This document shows positions 1-4,613 of a stretch of DNA of 5,679 nucleotides, piece by piece. Made by a program: the position numbers and the translations under genes. Location of the stretch: the NCBI GenBank assembly GCA_013693815.1, contig CP059259.1:2788942-2794620 (forward strand), written 5' to 3'. The notes under the pieces were generated by a model. The model was not told where the DNA came from and made no database searches. It was given only the letters and a program-made list of their open reading frames with translations. This DNA comes from Nocardioidaceae bacterium. GTDB taxonomy: Bacteria; Actinomycetota; Actinomycetes; Propionibacteriales; Nocardioidaceae. How positions within the stretch are numbered: the first letter of the stretch is position 1; each line of letters starts with the position of its first letter.

Positions 1-444
1 CAGCAGGTCTTCGGCAACCCGGGCGCCGTCGAGCGCGGTGACCACTGCCGCGACGTTCACATGCGGGGCATTGCGAGGAGCCCAATTGACGACCCGGCAA
101 ACCTGCACCGCCTCGGCCGCAACAGGGAGGCAGGCGATGATGCTGCTCCAGCGTGCTTGTGCGGCAAGGCGCTCCAAGGTGGGCACGATGTCCTCGCGGA
201 TCGCACACGAGACGCATGCATGCGCGAGATTGATCTCCTCCCGCTCGACAACGCCGGTGACGTCGCTGACAGTGCGAGTCAGCAACTGCCGCTCGGGATC
301 GATCGTGTGCCGGACGGCGACCGCATCGGGAAGCCCGAACTGCATGGAGATCGCCGTGGCCATCATCGCCGCCTCGTCGACGCCGCTGACCAGAAGCACC
401 GGGACCTTGCGGCGCGGCAGCCGTCCTCGCAGGTTCGCGCTCAT
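1..444 (-). CDS. Rv0106/MRF-like COG0523 (CobW-type) protein, N-terminal 148 codons, cut by window edge
   Basis: Reading leftwards from ATG at 444 the frame stays open to base 1, so only the N-terminal part is present. A strong AGGAGG (452-457) lies 7 bases upstream, and the ATG overlaps the rpmE2 stop (ATGA), which points to coupled translation. Residues about 13-20 read VPVLLVSG, the first strand of a CobW GTPase, but the Walker A GxxGxGKT that should follow is replaced by [11 protein letters not shown]. The motif [11 protein letters not shown] (about residues 75-85) is the conserved CxCC-like metal region of COG0523, followed by a VAAVVTALD strand. The lack of a P-loop and the wording of these segments match, from memory, mycobacterial Rv0106, the Zur-regulated factor (MRF/Mrf) that recruits the hibernation factor Mpy to zinc-free ribosomes. 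An adjacent C- ribosomal gene under a Zur box fits that role. The alternative is a zinc metallochaperone; function is inferred. Confidence 0.8.
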   Translation of the reverse strand, partial: MSANLRGRLPRRKVPVLLVSGVDEAAMMATAISMQFGLPDAVAVRHTIDPERQLLTRTVSDVTGVVEREEINLAHACVSCAIREDIVPTLERLAAQARWSSIIACLPVAAEAVQVCRVVNWAPRNAPHVNVAAVVTALDGARVAEDLL

Positions 445-716
445 CGGCCGGCCTCCTGGCTCGCGCTGTAGCGGCGGTTGAACTTCTCCACCCGACCCTC
501 GCTGTCCACCACTCGGCCACGACCTGTCCAGAACGGGTGGCTGGTGCTGGTGATGTCGACGTCCACGACCGGGTAGGACGCGCCGTCCTCCCACGTCACC
601 ACAGGATGGTCGGCGGCCAACCGACTCACGAGCGTCGAACGGGTCAGCAGCAAGGTGCCCTCGGACCGATCGCGGAAGACGACGGGACCGTAGGCCGGGT
701 GGATGTCTTGCTTCAC
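441..716 (-). CDS. rpmE2: 50S ribosomal protein L31 type B (zinc-independent)
   Basis: This 91-residue protein begins [16 protein letters not shown] and contains [13 protein letters not shown] and [11 protein letters not shown], the signature blocks of type B L31 (compare E. coli YkgM: IHPEYRTVVF, SHPFYTG, RFTQRF). It has no cysteine, so it lacks the CxxC zinc ribbon of type A L31 and can replace that protein in ribosomes under zinc limitation. The start is GTG at 716, chosen because AGGAAG sits about 8 bases upstream and because the family begins MK-x-x-IHP. It is the first gene of a leftward operon with the MRF-like gene, whose ATG overlaps its stop. The leader carries the shared Zur box. 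Identification is firm; zinc-dependent expression is inferred from family knowledge and the operator. Confidence 0.95.
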   Translation of the reverse strand: MKQDIHPAYGPVVFRDRSEGTLLLTRSTLVSRLAADHPVVTWEDGASYPVVDVDITSTSHPFWTGRGRVVDSEGRVEKFNRRYSASQEAGR

Positions 717-722
717 GAGGGG

Positions 723-728
723 CTTCCT
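723..728 (-). promoter_or_regulatory. Ribosome binding site fixing the GTG start of rpmE2
   Basis: On the minus strand the bases read AGGAAG, with CCCCTC between it and GTG. No in-frame ATG is available nearby, so this site supports the GTG at 716 as start. Confidence 0.65.
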
Positions 729-735
729 GTCACAC

Positions 736-741
736 TAGTTT
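736..741 (+). promoter_or_regulatory. -10 box of the rpmB-rpmG-rpsN operon
   Basis: TAGTTT fits the actinobacterial TANNNT -10 pattern. A start of transcription about 7 bases downstream would fall inside the Zur box near 748 and leave a leader of about 27 bases containing the AGGAAAG ribosome binding site (766-772) of rpmB. No clear -35 is seen. The call rests on position and symmetry with the minus-strand -10. Confidence 0.45.
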
Positions 742-755
742 GATAACGGTTCTCA
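741..755. promoter_or_regulatory. Zur box in the rpmE2/rpmB divergent promoter
   Basis: TGATAACGGTTCTCA is a 7-1-7 inverted repeat with one mismatch between arms (TGATAAC against TGAGAAC). It resembles the actinobacterial Zur/FurB consensus TGAAAATGATTTTCA. It lies midway between two divergent genes for zinc-free ribosomal proteins, the classic Zur targets, and zur is nearby. CTAG tetramers at 735-738 and 758-761 extend the symmetry outward. Binding by the Zur of this window is inferred. Confidence 0.8.
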
Positions 756-760
756 TTCTA
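755..760 (-). promoter_or_regulatory. -10 box of the rpmE2 operon
   Basis: On the minus strand this reads TAGAAT, a good TANNNT box. Transcription would begin near 748, inside the Zur box, giving a leader of about 33 bases with the AGGAAG site before rpmE2. It mirrors the plus-strand -10 at 736-741 across the operator centre. Confidence 0.5.
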
Positions 761-774
761 GACATAGGAAAGCC

Positions 775-1011
775 ATGTCACGCAAATGTCAGGTCACCGG
801 AGCCGAGCCGTCGTTCGGCAACGCGGTTTCACACTCCCATCGCCGCACCCGGCGCCGCTGGAACGTCAATGTCACTTCCAAGCGTTACTGGGTGCCCTCA
901 CTGCGACGGCACATCACCTTGCGCGTGAGCGCACGGGGTATCAAGACCATCGATCAGCGCGGCATCGAGGCTGTCGTTGCCGACCTGCTCGCTCGCGGGG
1001 AGAAGTTCTGA
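775..1011 (+). CDS. rpmB: 50S ribosomal protein L28, C- (zinc-independent) form
   Basis: The 78-residue product starts [16 protein letters not shown] and continues with [30 protein letters not shown] and a final LLARGEKF. It aligns almost end to end with E. coli L28 (MSRVCQVTGKRP, TLRVSAKGM, LRARGEKY) and has the same length. Only one cysteine (C5) is present, so the zinc-ribbon cysteine pairs of the C+ form are missing. AGGAAAG at 766-772 precedes the ATG by a short spacer. It is the first gene of a rightward operon with rpmG and rpsN, and its stop overlaps the rpmG start as TGATG. The Zur box at 741-755 lies across its promoter, so it should be made when zinc is scarce. Confidence 0.95.
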   Translation: MSRKCQVTGAEPSFGNAVSHSHRRTRRRWNVNVTSKRYWVPSLRRHITLRVSARGIKTIDQRGIEAVVADLLARGEKF

Positions 1012-1184
1012 TGGCTTCCAAGAGAGGCTCCGACATCCGGCCGATCGTCAAGCTCCGGTCCACCGCCGGGACGGGCTACACCTACGTCACCAAGAAGAAC
1101 CGGCGCAACGACCCCGACAGACTCGTGCTGCGCAAGTACGACCCGAAGGTGCGCCGCCACGTCGAGTTCCGCGAGGAGCGCTGA
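1011..1184 (+). CDS. rpmG: 50S ribosomal protein L33, C- (zinc-independent) form
   Basis: The 57-residue protein contains [20 protein letters not shown] and [16 protein letters not shown], the L33 core. In zinc-binding L33 a CxxC lies before the xY-x-T-x-KN stretch and another pair follows at KYCPxC. Here these positions read STAGTGY and KYDPKV, with no cysteine at all, so this is a C- paralogue. The ATG overlaps the rpmB stop by one base (TGATG), and GGAG at 999-1002 gives an 8-base spacing. It is followed 2 bases later by rpsN. Genes, order and coupling match Zur-controlled C- ribosomal operons of other actinobacteria, such as rpmB2-rpmG1-rpsN2-rpsR2 of mycobacteria. Confidence 0.94.
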   Translation: MASKRGSDIRPIVKLRSTAGTGYTYVTKKNRRNDPDRLVLRKYDPKVRRHVEFREER

Positions 1185-1186
1185 GC

Positions 1187-1491
1187 ATGGCCAAGAAGAG
1201 CAAGATCGTCGCCAACGAGAAGCGCAAGGCTCTCGTCGAGCAGTACCGGGAACGCCGAGATGTCCTCCGCTCCGCGACCAAGGACACCTCATTGAGCATG
1301 GCGCAGCGGCAGGAAGCCGGGCGCGCGCTGGCCAAGCTCCCCGTGACTCCTCGCCGAGCCGGGTCCGCAACCGGGACCAAGCCGACGGGCGCCCGCGAGG
1401 CTATATCGGCAAGGCGGGTCTATCTCGGATCAACTTTCGCACCGCTGCTCACCGCGGCGAGCTACCAGGAATCACGAAGTCGAGTTGGTAA
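1187..1491 (+). CDS. rpsN: 30S ribosomal protein S14, C- long form, interrupted by a one-base frameshift near 1345
   Basis: The first 54 codons ([20 protein letters not shown] and on to RALAKLPV) are the N-terminal half of long, zinc-free S14. The frame then breaks. From 1351, in the next frame, the rest follows: [36 protein letters not shown] and TAA at 1489-1491. Adding one G to make GTGGACTCC (around 1343-1349) restores the family motif [14 protein letters not shown] and a product of 101 residues, the normal S14 length. Without the repair the first frame runs to 1507 with a nonsense tail. No CxxC is present. GAGGAG at 1173-1178 is a good ribosome binding site. The break may be a sequencing error in a GG run or a real mutation. 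The operon ends here: no rpsR follows. Confidence 0.88.
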
Positions 1492-1523
1492 GAGGTTGCG
1501 CGGATAGGCGCCGGGCGACTCGG

Positions 1524-1529
1524 TAACAT
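1524..1529 (+). promoter_or_regulatory. Possible -10 box for leaderless zur
   Basis: TAACAT matches TANNNT and ends 6 bases before the zur ATG, the spacing expected if transcription starts at the A of ATG. No convincing Shine-Dalgarno is present; the only candidate, GGGG at 1530-1533, is 2 bases from the ATG. Leaderless genes are common in actinobacteria. Read-through from rpsN, 44 bases upstream with no terminator seen, is also possible. Confidence 0.4.
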
Positions 1530-1535
1530 GGGGCC

Positions 1536-1955
1536 ATGTCGACCGAGACTGCGCCCCGCGCCTTCGGCGAGGTGGGTCGCCGCGACACCCGCCAGCGCCG
1601 CGCCCTGCGTGAGCACTTGGCGATGTCGGACTCCTTCGTCAGCGCCCAGCAGCTCTACGACGACCTACGGGCCGGCGGCGATAAGGTGGGGCTTGCCACT
1701 GTCTACCGCACTCTCCAGGCGATGACCGAGGCCGGCGAGGTCGATGCAGTCCGCACCGACGACGGCGAGACCCTGTACCGCAAGTGCGGGCCTCGCCACC
1801 ACCACCACTTGGTGTGCCGTAGCTGCGGCGTGGCGATCGAGATCGACGGTCCTGGCGTCGAGCGGTGGGCGGCCAAAGCGGCCGCAGACAACGGCTTCAC
1901 CGAGGTCACCCACGTCGTCGAGCTCTTCGGCCTGTGCGCCGATTGCTCCGCCTGA
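1536..1955 (+). CDS. zur: Zinc uptake regulator Zur (FurB-type, Fur family)
   Basis: This 139-residue Fur-family repressor binds operators when zinc-loaded and shuts off zinc-starvation genes. The N-terminal half (about 15-75) is the winged helix, with RRDTRQRRALREHL, SAQQLYDDLR and GLATVYRTLQAM. The C-terminal half holds the dimer and metal sites. Visible ligands match mycobacterial FurB with a constant offset of 8: structural zinc C94, C97, C134, C137; sensory site D70, C84, H89, H91; third site H88, H90, E109, H126. The HHHH at 88-91 followed by LVCRSCG is characteristic. It sits between two gene groups that each carry a Zur-like box, so it is very probably their regulator. No Zur box is seen directly upstream of it, so autoregulation would have to come through read-through. 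The start is the only one giving the full N-terminus. Confidence 0.96.
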   Translation: MSTETAPRAFGEVGRRDTRQRRALREHLAMSDSFVSAQQLYDDLRAGGDKVGLATVYRTLQAMTEAGEVDAVRTDDGETLYRKCGPRHHHHLVCRSCGVAIEIDGPGVERWAAKAAADNGFTEVTHVVELFGLCADCSA

Positions 1956-1976
1956 ACGCTCAGCGCTAGCTAGATC

Positions 1977-2004
1977 TCGATACACGACCTTCGGTCGCAC
2001 TCGA
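1977..2004. terminator. Hairpin downstream of zur, possible terminator or REP-like palindrome
   Basis: CGACC (1985-1989) and GGTCG (1993-1997) pair around TTC, and TCGA at 1977-1980 and 2001-2004 form an outer stem with an unpaired interior. It begins 22 bases after the zur stop. No T tract follows, which is often so in high-GC actinobacteria. Palindromes of this wording (TCGATACACGACCTTCGGTC) look like dispersed intergenic repeats, so a repeat element is an equal possibility. Confidence 0.35.
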
Positions 2005-2005
2005 T

Positions 2006-2025
2006 CAGCCCAACCCAGCCCAACC
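2006..2025 (+). repeat. Two tandem copies of a 10-base unit
   Basis: CAGCCCAACC is repeated exactly twice, directly after the hairpin, followed by a partial third copy (CA). It lies in the gene-free stretch 1956-2194, where I see no credible coding frame. Function unknown, possibly none. Confidence 0.5.
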
Positions 2026-2151
2026 CACCGGTCTCTGCCGTTCGGCCTTGTCCGGTTGGACTCGCCGGTCGTGCCAGCTGGTCCCCCGCCACGACAAACA
2101 AGGCGTGAGCCCCAAGGACACCCTCTACTAGCCGCCGCTTTCCAGGCTTGC

Positions 2152-2157
2152 TAATAT
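2152..2157 (+). promoter_or_regulatory. -10 box for the surface repeat protein operon
   Basis: TAATAT is a near-ideal -10 box in an otherwise GC-rich intergenic region. Transcription would begin near 2164, inside the Zur-like box at 2158-2172, giving a leader of about 30 bases. No good -35 is seen at the usual spacing (TAGCCG or CTAGCC). AGGA at 2187-2190, 4 bases before the ATG, is the ribosome binding site. Confidence 0.5.
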
Positions 2158-2172
2158 CAATAATCGTTCTCA
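2158..2172. promoter_or_regulatory. Second Zur-like box, upstream of the surface repeat protein
   Basis: CAATAATCGTTCTCA shares the half-site GTTCTCA exactly with the 741-755 box and agrees with a TGAnAATCATTTTCA-type consensus at most positions; the left half is weaker. It lies immediately after the -10 box, where repressor binding would block transcription. An overlapping exact inverted repeat, ATCGTT (2163-2168) and AACGAT (2175-2180), could hold a second dimer. Confidence 0.6.
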
Positions 2173-2194
2173 ATAACGATGTCGATAGGAAACG

Positions 2195-3028
2195 ATGCTC
2201 TCGTCGAACCGCGCTCGTGTTGCCCCTCGCGCGCTGGCGCTCGCTGTCGCCGGCGCGCTGGCGCTCGGTGCCACTGCAGTCGGTCTGACCACGCCGGCAG
2301 CCGCCGAAGACGAGTTTGCTCTCGTCCTCGATCACGGACACATCGACGCCTTCACGATGGTGCACGAGGACGATCAGCTCCGCCTTCGGCTCCGGGAGGA
2401 TGTCACCGGGCACCACGTCCTGCACGAGGCCGCCGACGTACTGCTGCAGGTCAAGGAGCAGGCCGAACTCACTCTCCCCTCTCCGGTGCCGGCCCGCTGG
2501 TCCTTCCTCGGCAAAGCCGGTGACACCGTCTACCTCCTGCCCCAGACCCAGGACCAGGAGCTGATTTGGCCGGGATGGAGCACCGAGCGCCTCAATTCGG
2601 CCGACTTCACCAACCCGATGCGGCTGCACATCACCGAGGTGAACGGACCCGGTCGAGCATTCTTGTGGCAGACCGGCGCTTTCGGAGACTCCCAGCCTGT
2701 GTTGGAGAGTGGCAGCTACCGGTTACCCGGCGACATCGCGGTGAACGTCAACGCCCACGTACACGCCAATTGGGCCTTCACCAGACCAGGCCGCTACACG
2801 CTGACCGTGCACGCCGGCGGCACTCGTACGTCAGGGACAGAAGCAGTCAGTGATCCGGTCACCTACACCTTCGACGTGGGCGACCCGGGAGCCGATCCGG
2901 ATCCCGATCCTGAGGAACCCGAGCCGGAAGACCCTGACCCCGAAGACCCCAAGCCAGAGGACCCCGACCCGGAAAAGCCCGAGCCGGAGAAGCCAGGGCA
3001 ATATGGAACGTCGCGAACGGCACCGTGA
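2195..3028 (+). CDS. Surface-anchored repeat protein (choice-of-anchor M / TIGR03773-associated), N-terminal part with repeat A; frame breaks near 3000
   Basis: The 277-codon frame starts at ATG 2195 with AGGA close upstream. Residues 1-37 form a Sec signal peptide: basic RARVAPR, a hydrophobic ALALAVAGALALGATAVGL core and an AAA cleavage region. Residues about 42-229 are one TIGR03769-type repeat: DHGHID (H49), LRLREDVTG, FLGKAGDTVYLLPQTQ, LIWPGWSTE, GPGRAFLW, HVHANWAF (H188, H190), GRYTLTV, ending TYTFDVG. Residues about 230-270 are an acidic D/E-P and K-P linker suited to spanning a cell wall. The frame then ends in YGTSRTAP. The homologous continuation IWNVANGTVN lies one base back from 3001, so this is very probably the front of one larger protein (about 806 residues after repair). 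The exact ligand is unknown; the Zur-like box and transporter context suggest zinc. Confidence 0.82.
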   Translation: MLSSNRARVAPRALALAVAGALALGATAVGLTTPAAAEDEFALVLDHGHIDAFTMVHEDDQLRLRLREDVTGHHVLHEAADVLLQVKEQAELTLPSPVPARWSFLGKAGDTVYLLPQTQDQELIWPGWSTERLNSADFTNPMRLHITEVNGPGRAFLWQTGAFGDSQPVLESGSYRLPGDIAVNVNAHVHANWAFTRPGRYTLTVHAGGTRTSGTEAVSDPVTYTFDVGDPGADPDPDPEEPEPEDPDPEDPKPEDPDPEKPEPEKPGQYGTSRTAP

Positions 3029-4530
3029 ACAAGCAGGGCGCGACCGTGCTGAACAACGGGCACGTCGATGTCGCGTCCTTGCTCGGCAAGTCCAAGCTCA
3101 CTACCAAGATCAAAGACACCACGAAATCTTCGACGCCGGTATGGCGCAACCCAGCCAAGACGATCTTGCAGTTGCTGCCCTCGTCGCGAACGAAAGTTCC
3201 TGCCGGTGCTGCCTACGCCTTCCTCGGCAAGTCCGGAACGTCGTTCTACCAGGTGAGTCAGGTCCAGCAGGCCGGGCTGCTGTGGCCGGGCTGGTCGACC
3301 GAGTCGATCGAGGAGTCGGCCACGACCGGTGGTGTGCTGTGGTCCCTGACCGACGTCTCCGGGCCTGGTTCTTTCGCTCTCTACGAGACCGACCCGTTCG
3401 GGCAGCCGAAGGTGCTGTTCAACAGCCGTGACGGCATCAACGCCCAGGATCGCTTCACGATCCCCAAGAAGACCCATGCGCACGGCTCCTGGGCCTTCAG
3501 CAAGCAGGGCAACTACTGCCTGTCGATGCAGAGGGTCGCCCAAACCAGCGCTGGCGAGACCGTGGCTGACCAGTTCGTGCTGGCGATCGCCGTCGGGCGA
3601 GCCGACGTGATGCGGGTGAACCCGAAACAGTGTGACAAGAAGGTCAAGACCGATCCACCGACCCCCAAGCCACCGCCGAAGGACCCGCCCAAGAACGGAG
3701 GCGGGAACGACGACGACACCGGAACGTCCAAGACGGTTCCCCAGACCGAGTGCACGACCAGAGCCACCATCCTCTCGGCCGGGCACATCGACTACGCGAC
3801 CCGGATCGTCGGTGGCAAGTTGCAGTCCCAGATCGGTGACGACACCAGTGGCTCGAAGATCTACCGGGAACCGGCAGAGACGATCATGTGGCTCAAGCCC
3901 TCCTCGAAGGTCACGTTGCCGTCCGGCTATGGGCAGGTCGGTGGGCCAGGAACAGTTGTCTGGCAGGTGCCTCAGACCCAGAACTCCACGTTGATCTGGC
4001 TGGGCTGGAACACCGAATCGCTCAACGCCGGCAACGTCAAAGGCTCGGTGACCTGGCGACTGGACCAGGTTCAGGGACCGGGCACGGTGAAGGTATACCT
4101 GTCGGGGCCCTTCGGTGGTGTGCAGCAGTTGGTGCTCGCGGGCGCCGGGTCCTCCTACACGATCCCGCTCGGCGTGCACGCCCACGCCAACTGGGCGTTC
4201 AGCAAGCAGGGCATCTACCGGCTCAGGATGACCCAGAGCGCGACCCTGACCAATGGCACCCGGTCGTCTGACACCGAGACGATGACTATCGCCGTCGGCG
4301 ATGTCGACCCCGCATCGGCCGCTCGCTCCGGAGCCGATTGCAAAGCCAGCACTGGCACCGAGACCACCTCGACAGACGAAGATGAGACAACCCCAAGGCA
4401 GCCCCGCAGTCCGTTGCGCCGCCTGCCACGGCCTCCGGGACGGGCTCGGGTATCACCGCCGGCGGCGAAGTGGCTGCGACGACCATGGTGGCCAGCACCG
4501 ATGGCGACGAGTCGGTCCCGCTCCTGGTAG
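3001..4530 (+). CDS. Surface-anchored repeat protein (TIGR03773 family), middle part with repeats B and C; frame breaks again near 4391
   Basis: From 3001 the frame reads IWNVANGTVN, then repeat B (about 3040-3603) and repeat C (about 3769-4308). Both repeats show the landmarks of repeat A. B: NNGHVD, FLGKSGTSFYQVSQ, LLWPGWSTES, GPGSFALYE, FGQPKVLF, THAHGSWAFSKQGNY, AIAVG. C: SAGHID, GGPGTVVWQVPQTQ, LIWLGWNTES, GPGTVKVYL, HAHANWAFSKQGIYRL, TIAVGD. A proline and lysine linker followed by GGGNDDDTG joins them. Cysteines near the ends of B (3517, 3631) and C (3751, 4339) could form disulfides outside the cell. A GTG at 3025 overlaps the upstream stop, but starting there would give a surface protein with no signal peptide and would discard conserved residues. 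From about 4393 this frame yields an arginine and proline-rich tail to 4530 that is not genuine; the true C-terminus is in the next frame. Confidence 0.8.
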   Translation: MWNVANGTVNKQGATVLNNGHVDVASLLGKSKLTTKIKDTTKSSTPVWRNPAKTILQLLPSSRTKVPAGAAYAFLGKSGTSFYQVSQVQQAGLLWPGWSTESIEESATTGGVLWSLTDVSGPGSFALYETDPFGQPKVLFNSRDGINAQDRFTIPKKTHAHGSWAFSKQGNYCLSMQRVAQTSAGETVADQFVLAIAVGRADVMRVNPKQCDKKVKTDPPTPKPPPKDPPKNGGGNDDDTGTSKTVPQTECTTRATILSAGHIDYATRIVGGKLQSQIGDDTSGSKIYREPAETIMWLKPSSKVTLPSGYGQVGGPGTVVWQVPQTQNSTLIWLGWNTESLNAGNVKGSVTWRLDQVQGPGTVKVYLSGPFGGVQQLVLAGAGSSYTIPLGVHAHANWAFSKQGIYRLRMTQSATLTNGTRSSDTETMTIAVGDVDPASAARSGADCKASTGTETTSTDEDETTPRQPRSPLRRLPRPPGRARVSPPAAKWLRRPWWPAPMATSRSRSW

Positions 4531-4613
4531 GCGCCTTGGGCGGGCTCTTCCTGCTGGGCTCGGCTGGCACCGGTGCACTGTGGTGGCGCGGCGGCCGGGC
4601 AATGCTTCCATGA
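4395..4613 (+). pseudogene. C-terminal anchor segment of the surface repeat protein, displaced by a frameshift
   Basis: In the frame beginning AAG at 4395 the sequence reads KAAPQSVAPPATASGTGSG, a low-complexity wall-type spacer, then a hydrophobic segment of about 24 residues (4515-4586, VPLLVGALGGLFLLGSAG onward to GALWW), a short basic tail RGGR, and TGA at 4611-4613. This is the expected C-terminal membrane anchor of the repeat protein. It has no start of its own and joins the preceding frame if one C is added to the CCCC run at 4391-4394 (T-T-P-K-A). No LPXTG sortase motif is present, so anchoring is by the transmembrane helix. The stop overlaps the ATG of the next gene. Confidence 0.8.

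Noticed and set aside
38..481. Plus-strand open frames over the left end
   Set aside because: They are antisense to the MRF-like gene, whose frame shows the conserved CVSCAIRED motif and a strong AGGAGG.
1970..2629. Minus-strand open frame of 219 codons over the intergenic region and the repeat protein start
   Set aside because: It covers the promoter, the Zur-like box and the signal peptide on the other strand, and shows no domain or ribosome binding site.
2863..4185. Long minus-strand open frame of 440 codons
   Set aside because: It lies wholly antisense to the repeat protein; its residues mirror the GC-rich codons and the D/E-P linker (serine-glycine runs). No recognisable domain.
2990..4397. 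Programmed -1 ribosomal frameshifting joining the parts of the repeat protein
   Set aside because: No X XXY YYZ slippery heptamer in the proper phase and no evident downstream pseudoknot at either break; the breaks are in low-complexity linkers, and a third break of the same kind occurs in rpsN.
3025..4530. Repeats B and C as a separate gene starting at the GTG that overlaps the upstream stop (GTGA)
   Set aside because: The conserved stretch IWNVANGT lies upstream of that GTG in the same frame, and the product would have no signal peptide. One protein with a frame break fits better.
4530..4613. LPXTG-type sortase signal at the C-terminus of the repeat protein
   Set aside because: The restored C-terminus has a hydrophobic segment and basic tail, but the preceding residues (STDGDESVP) contain no LPXTG.
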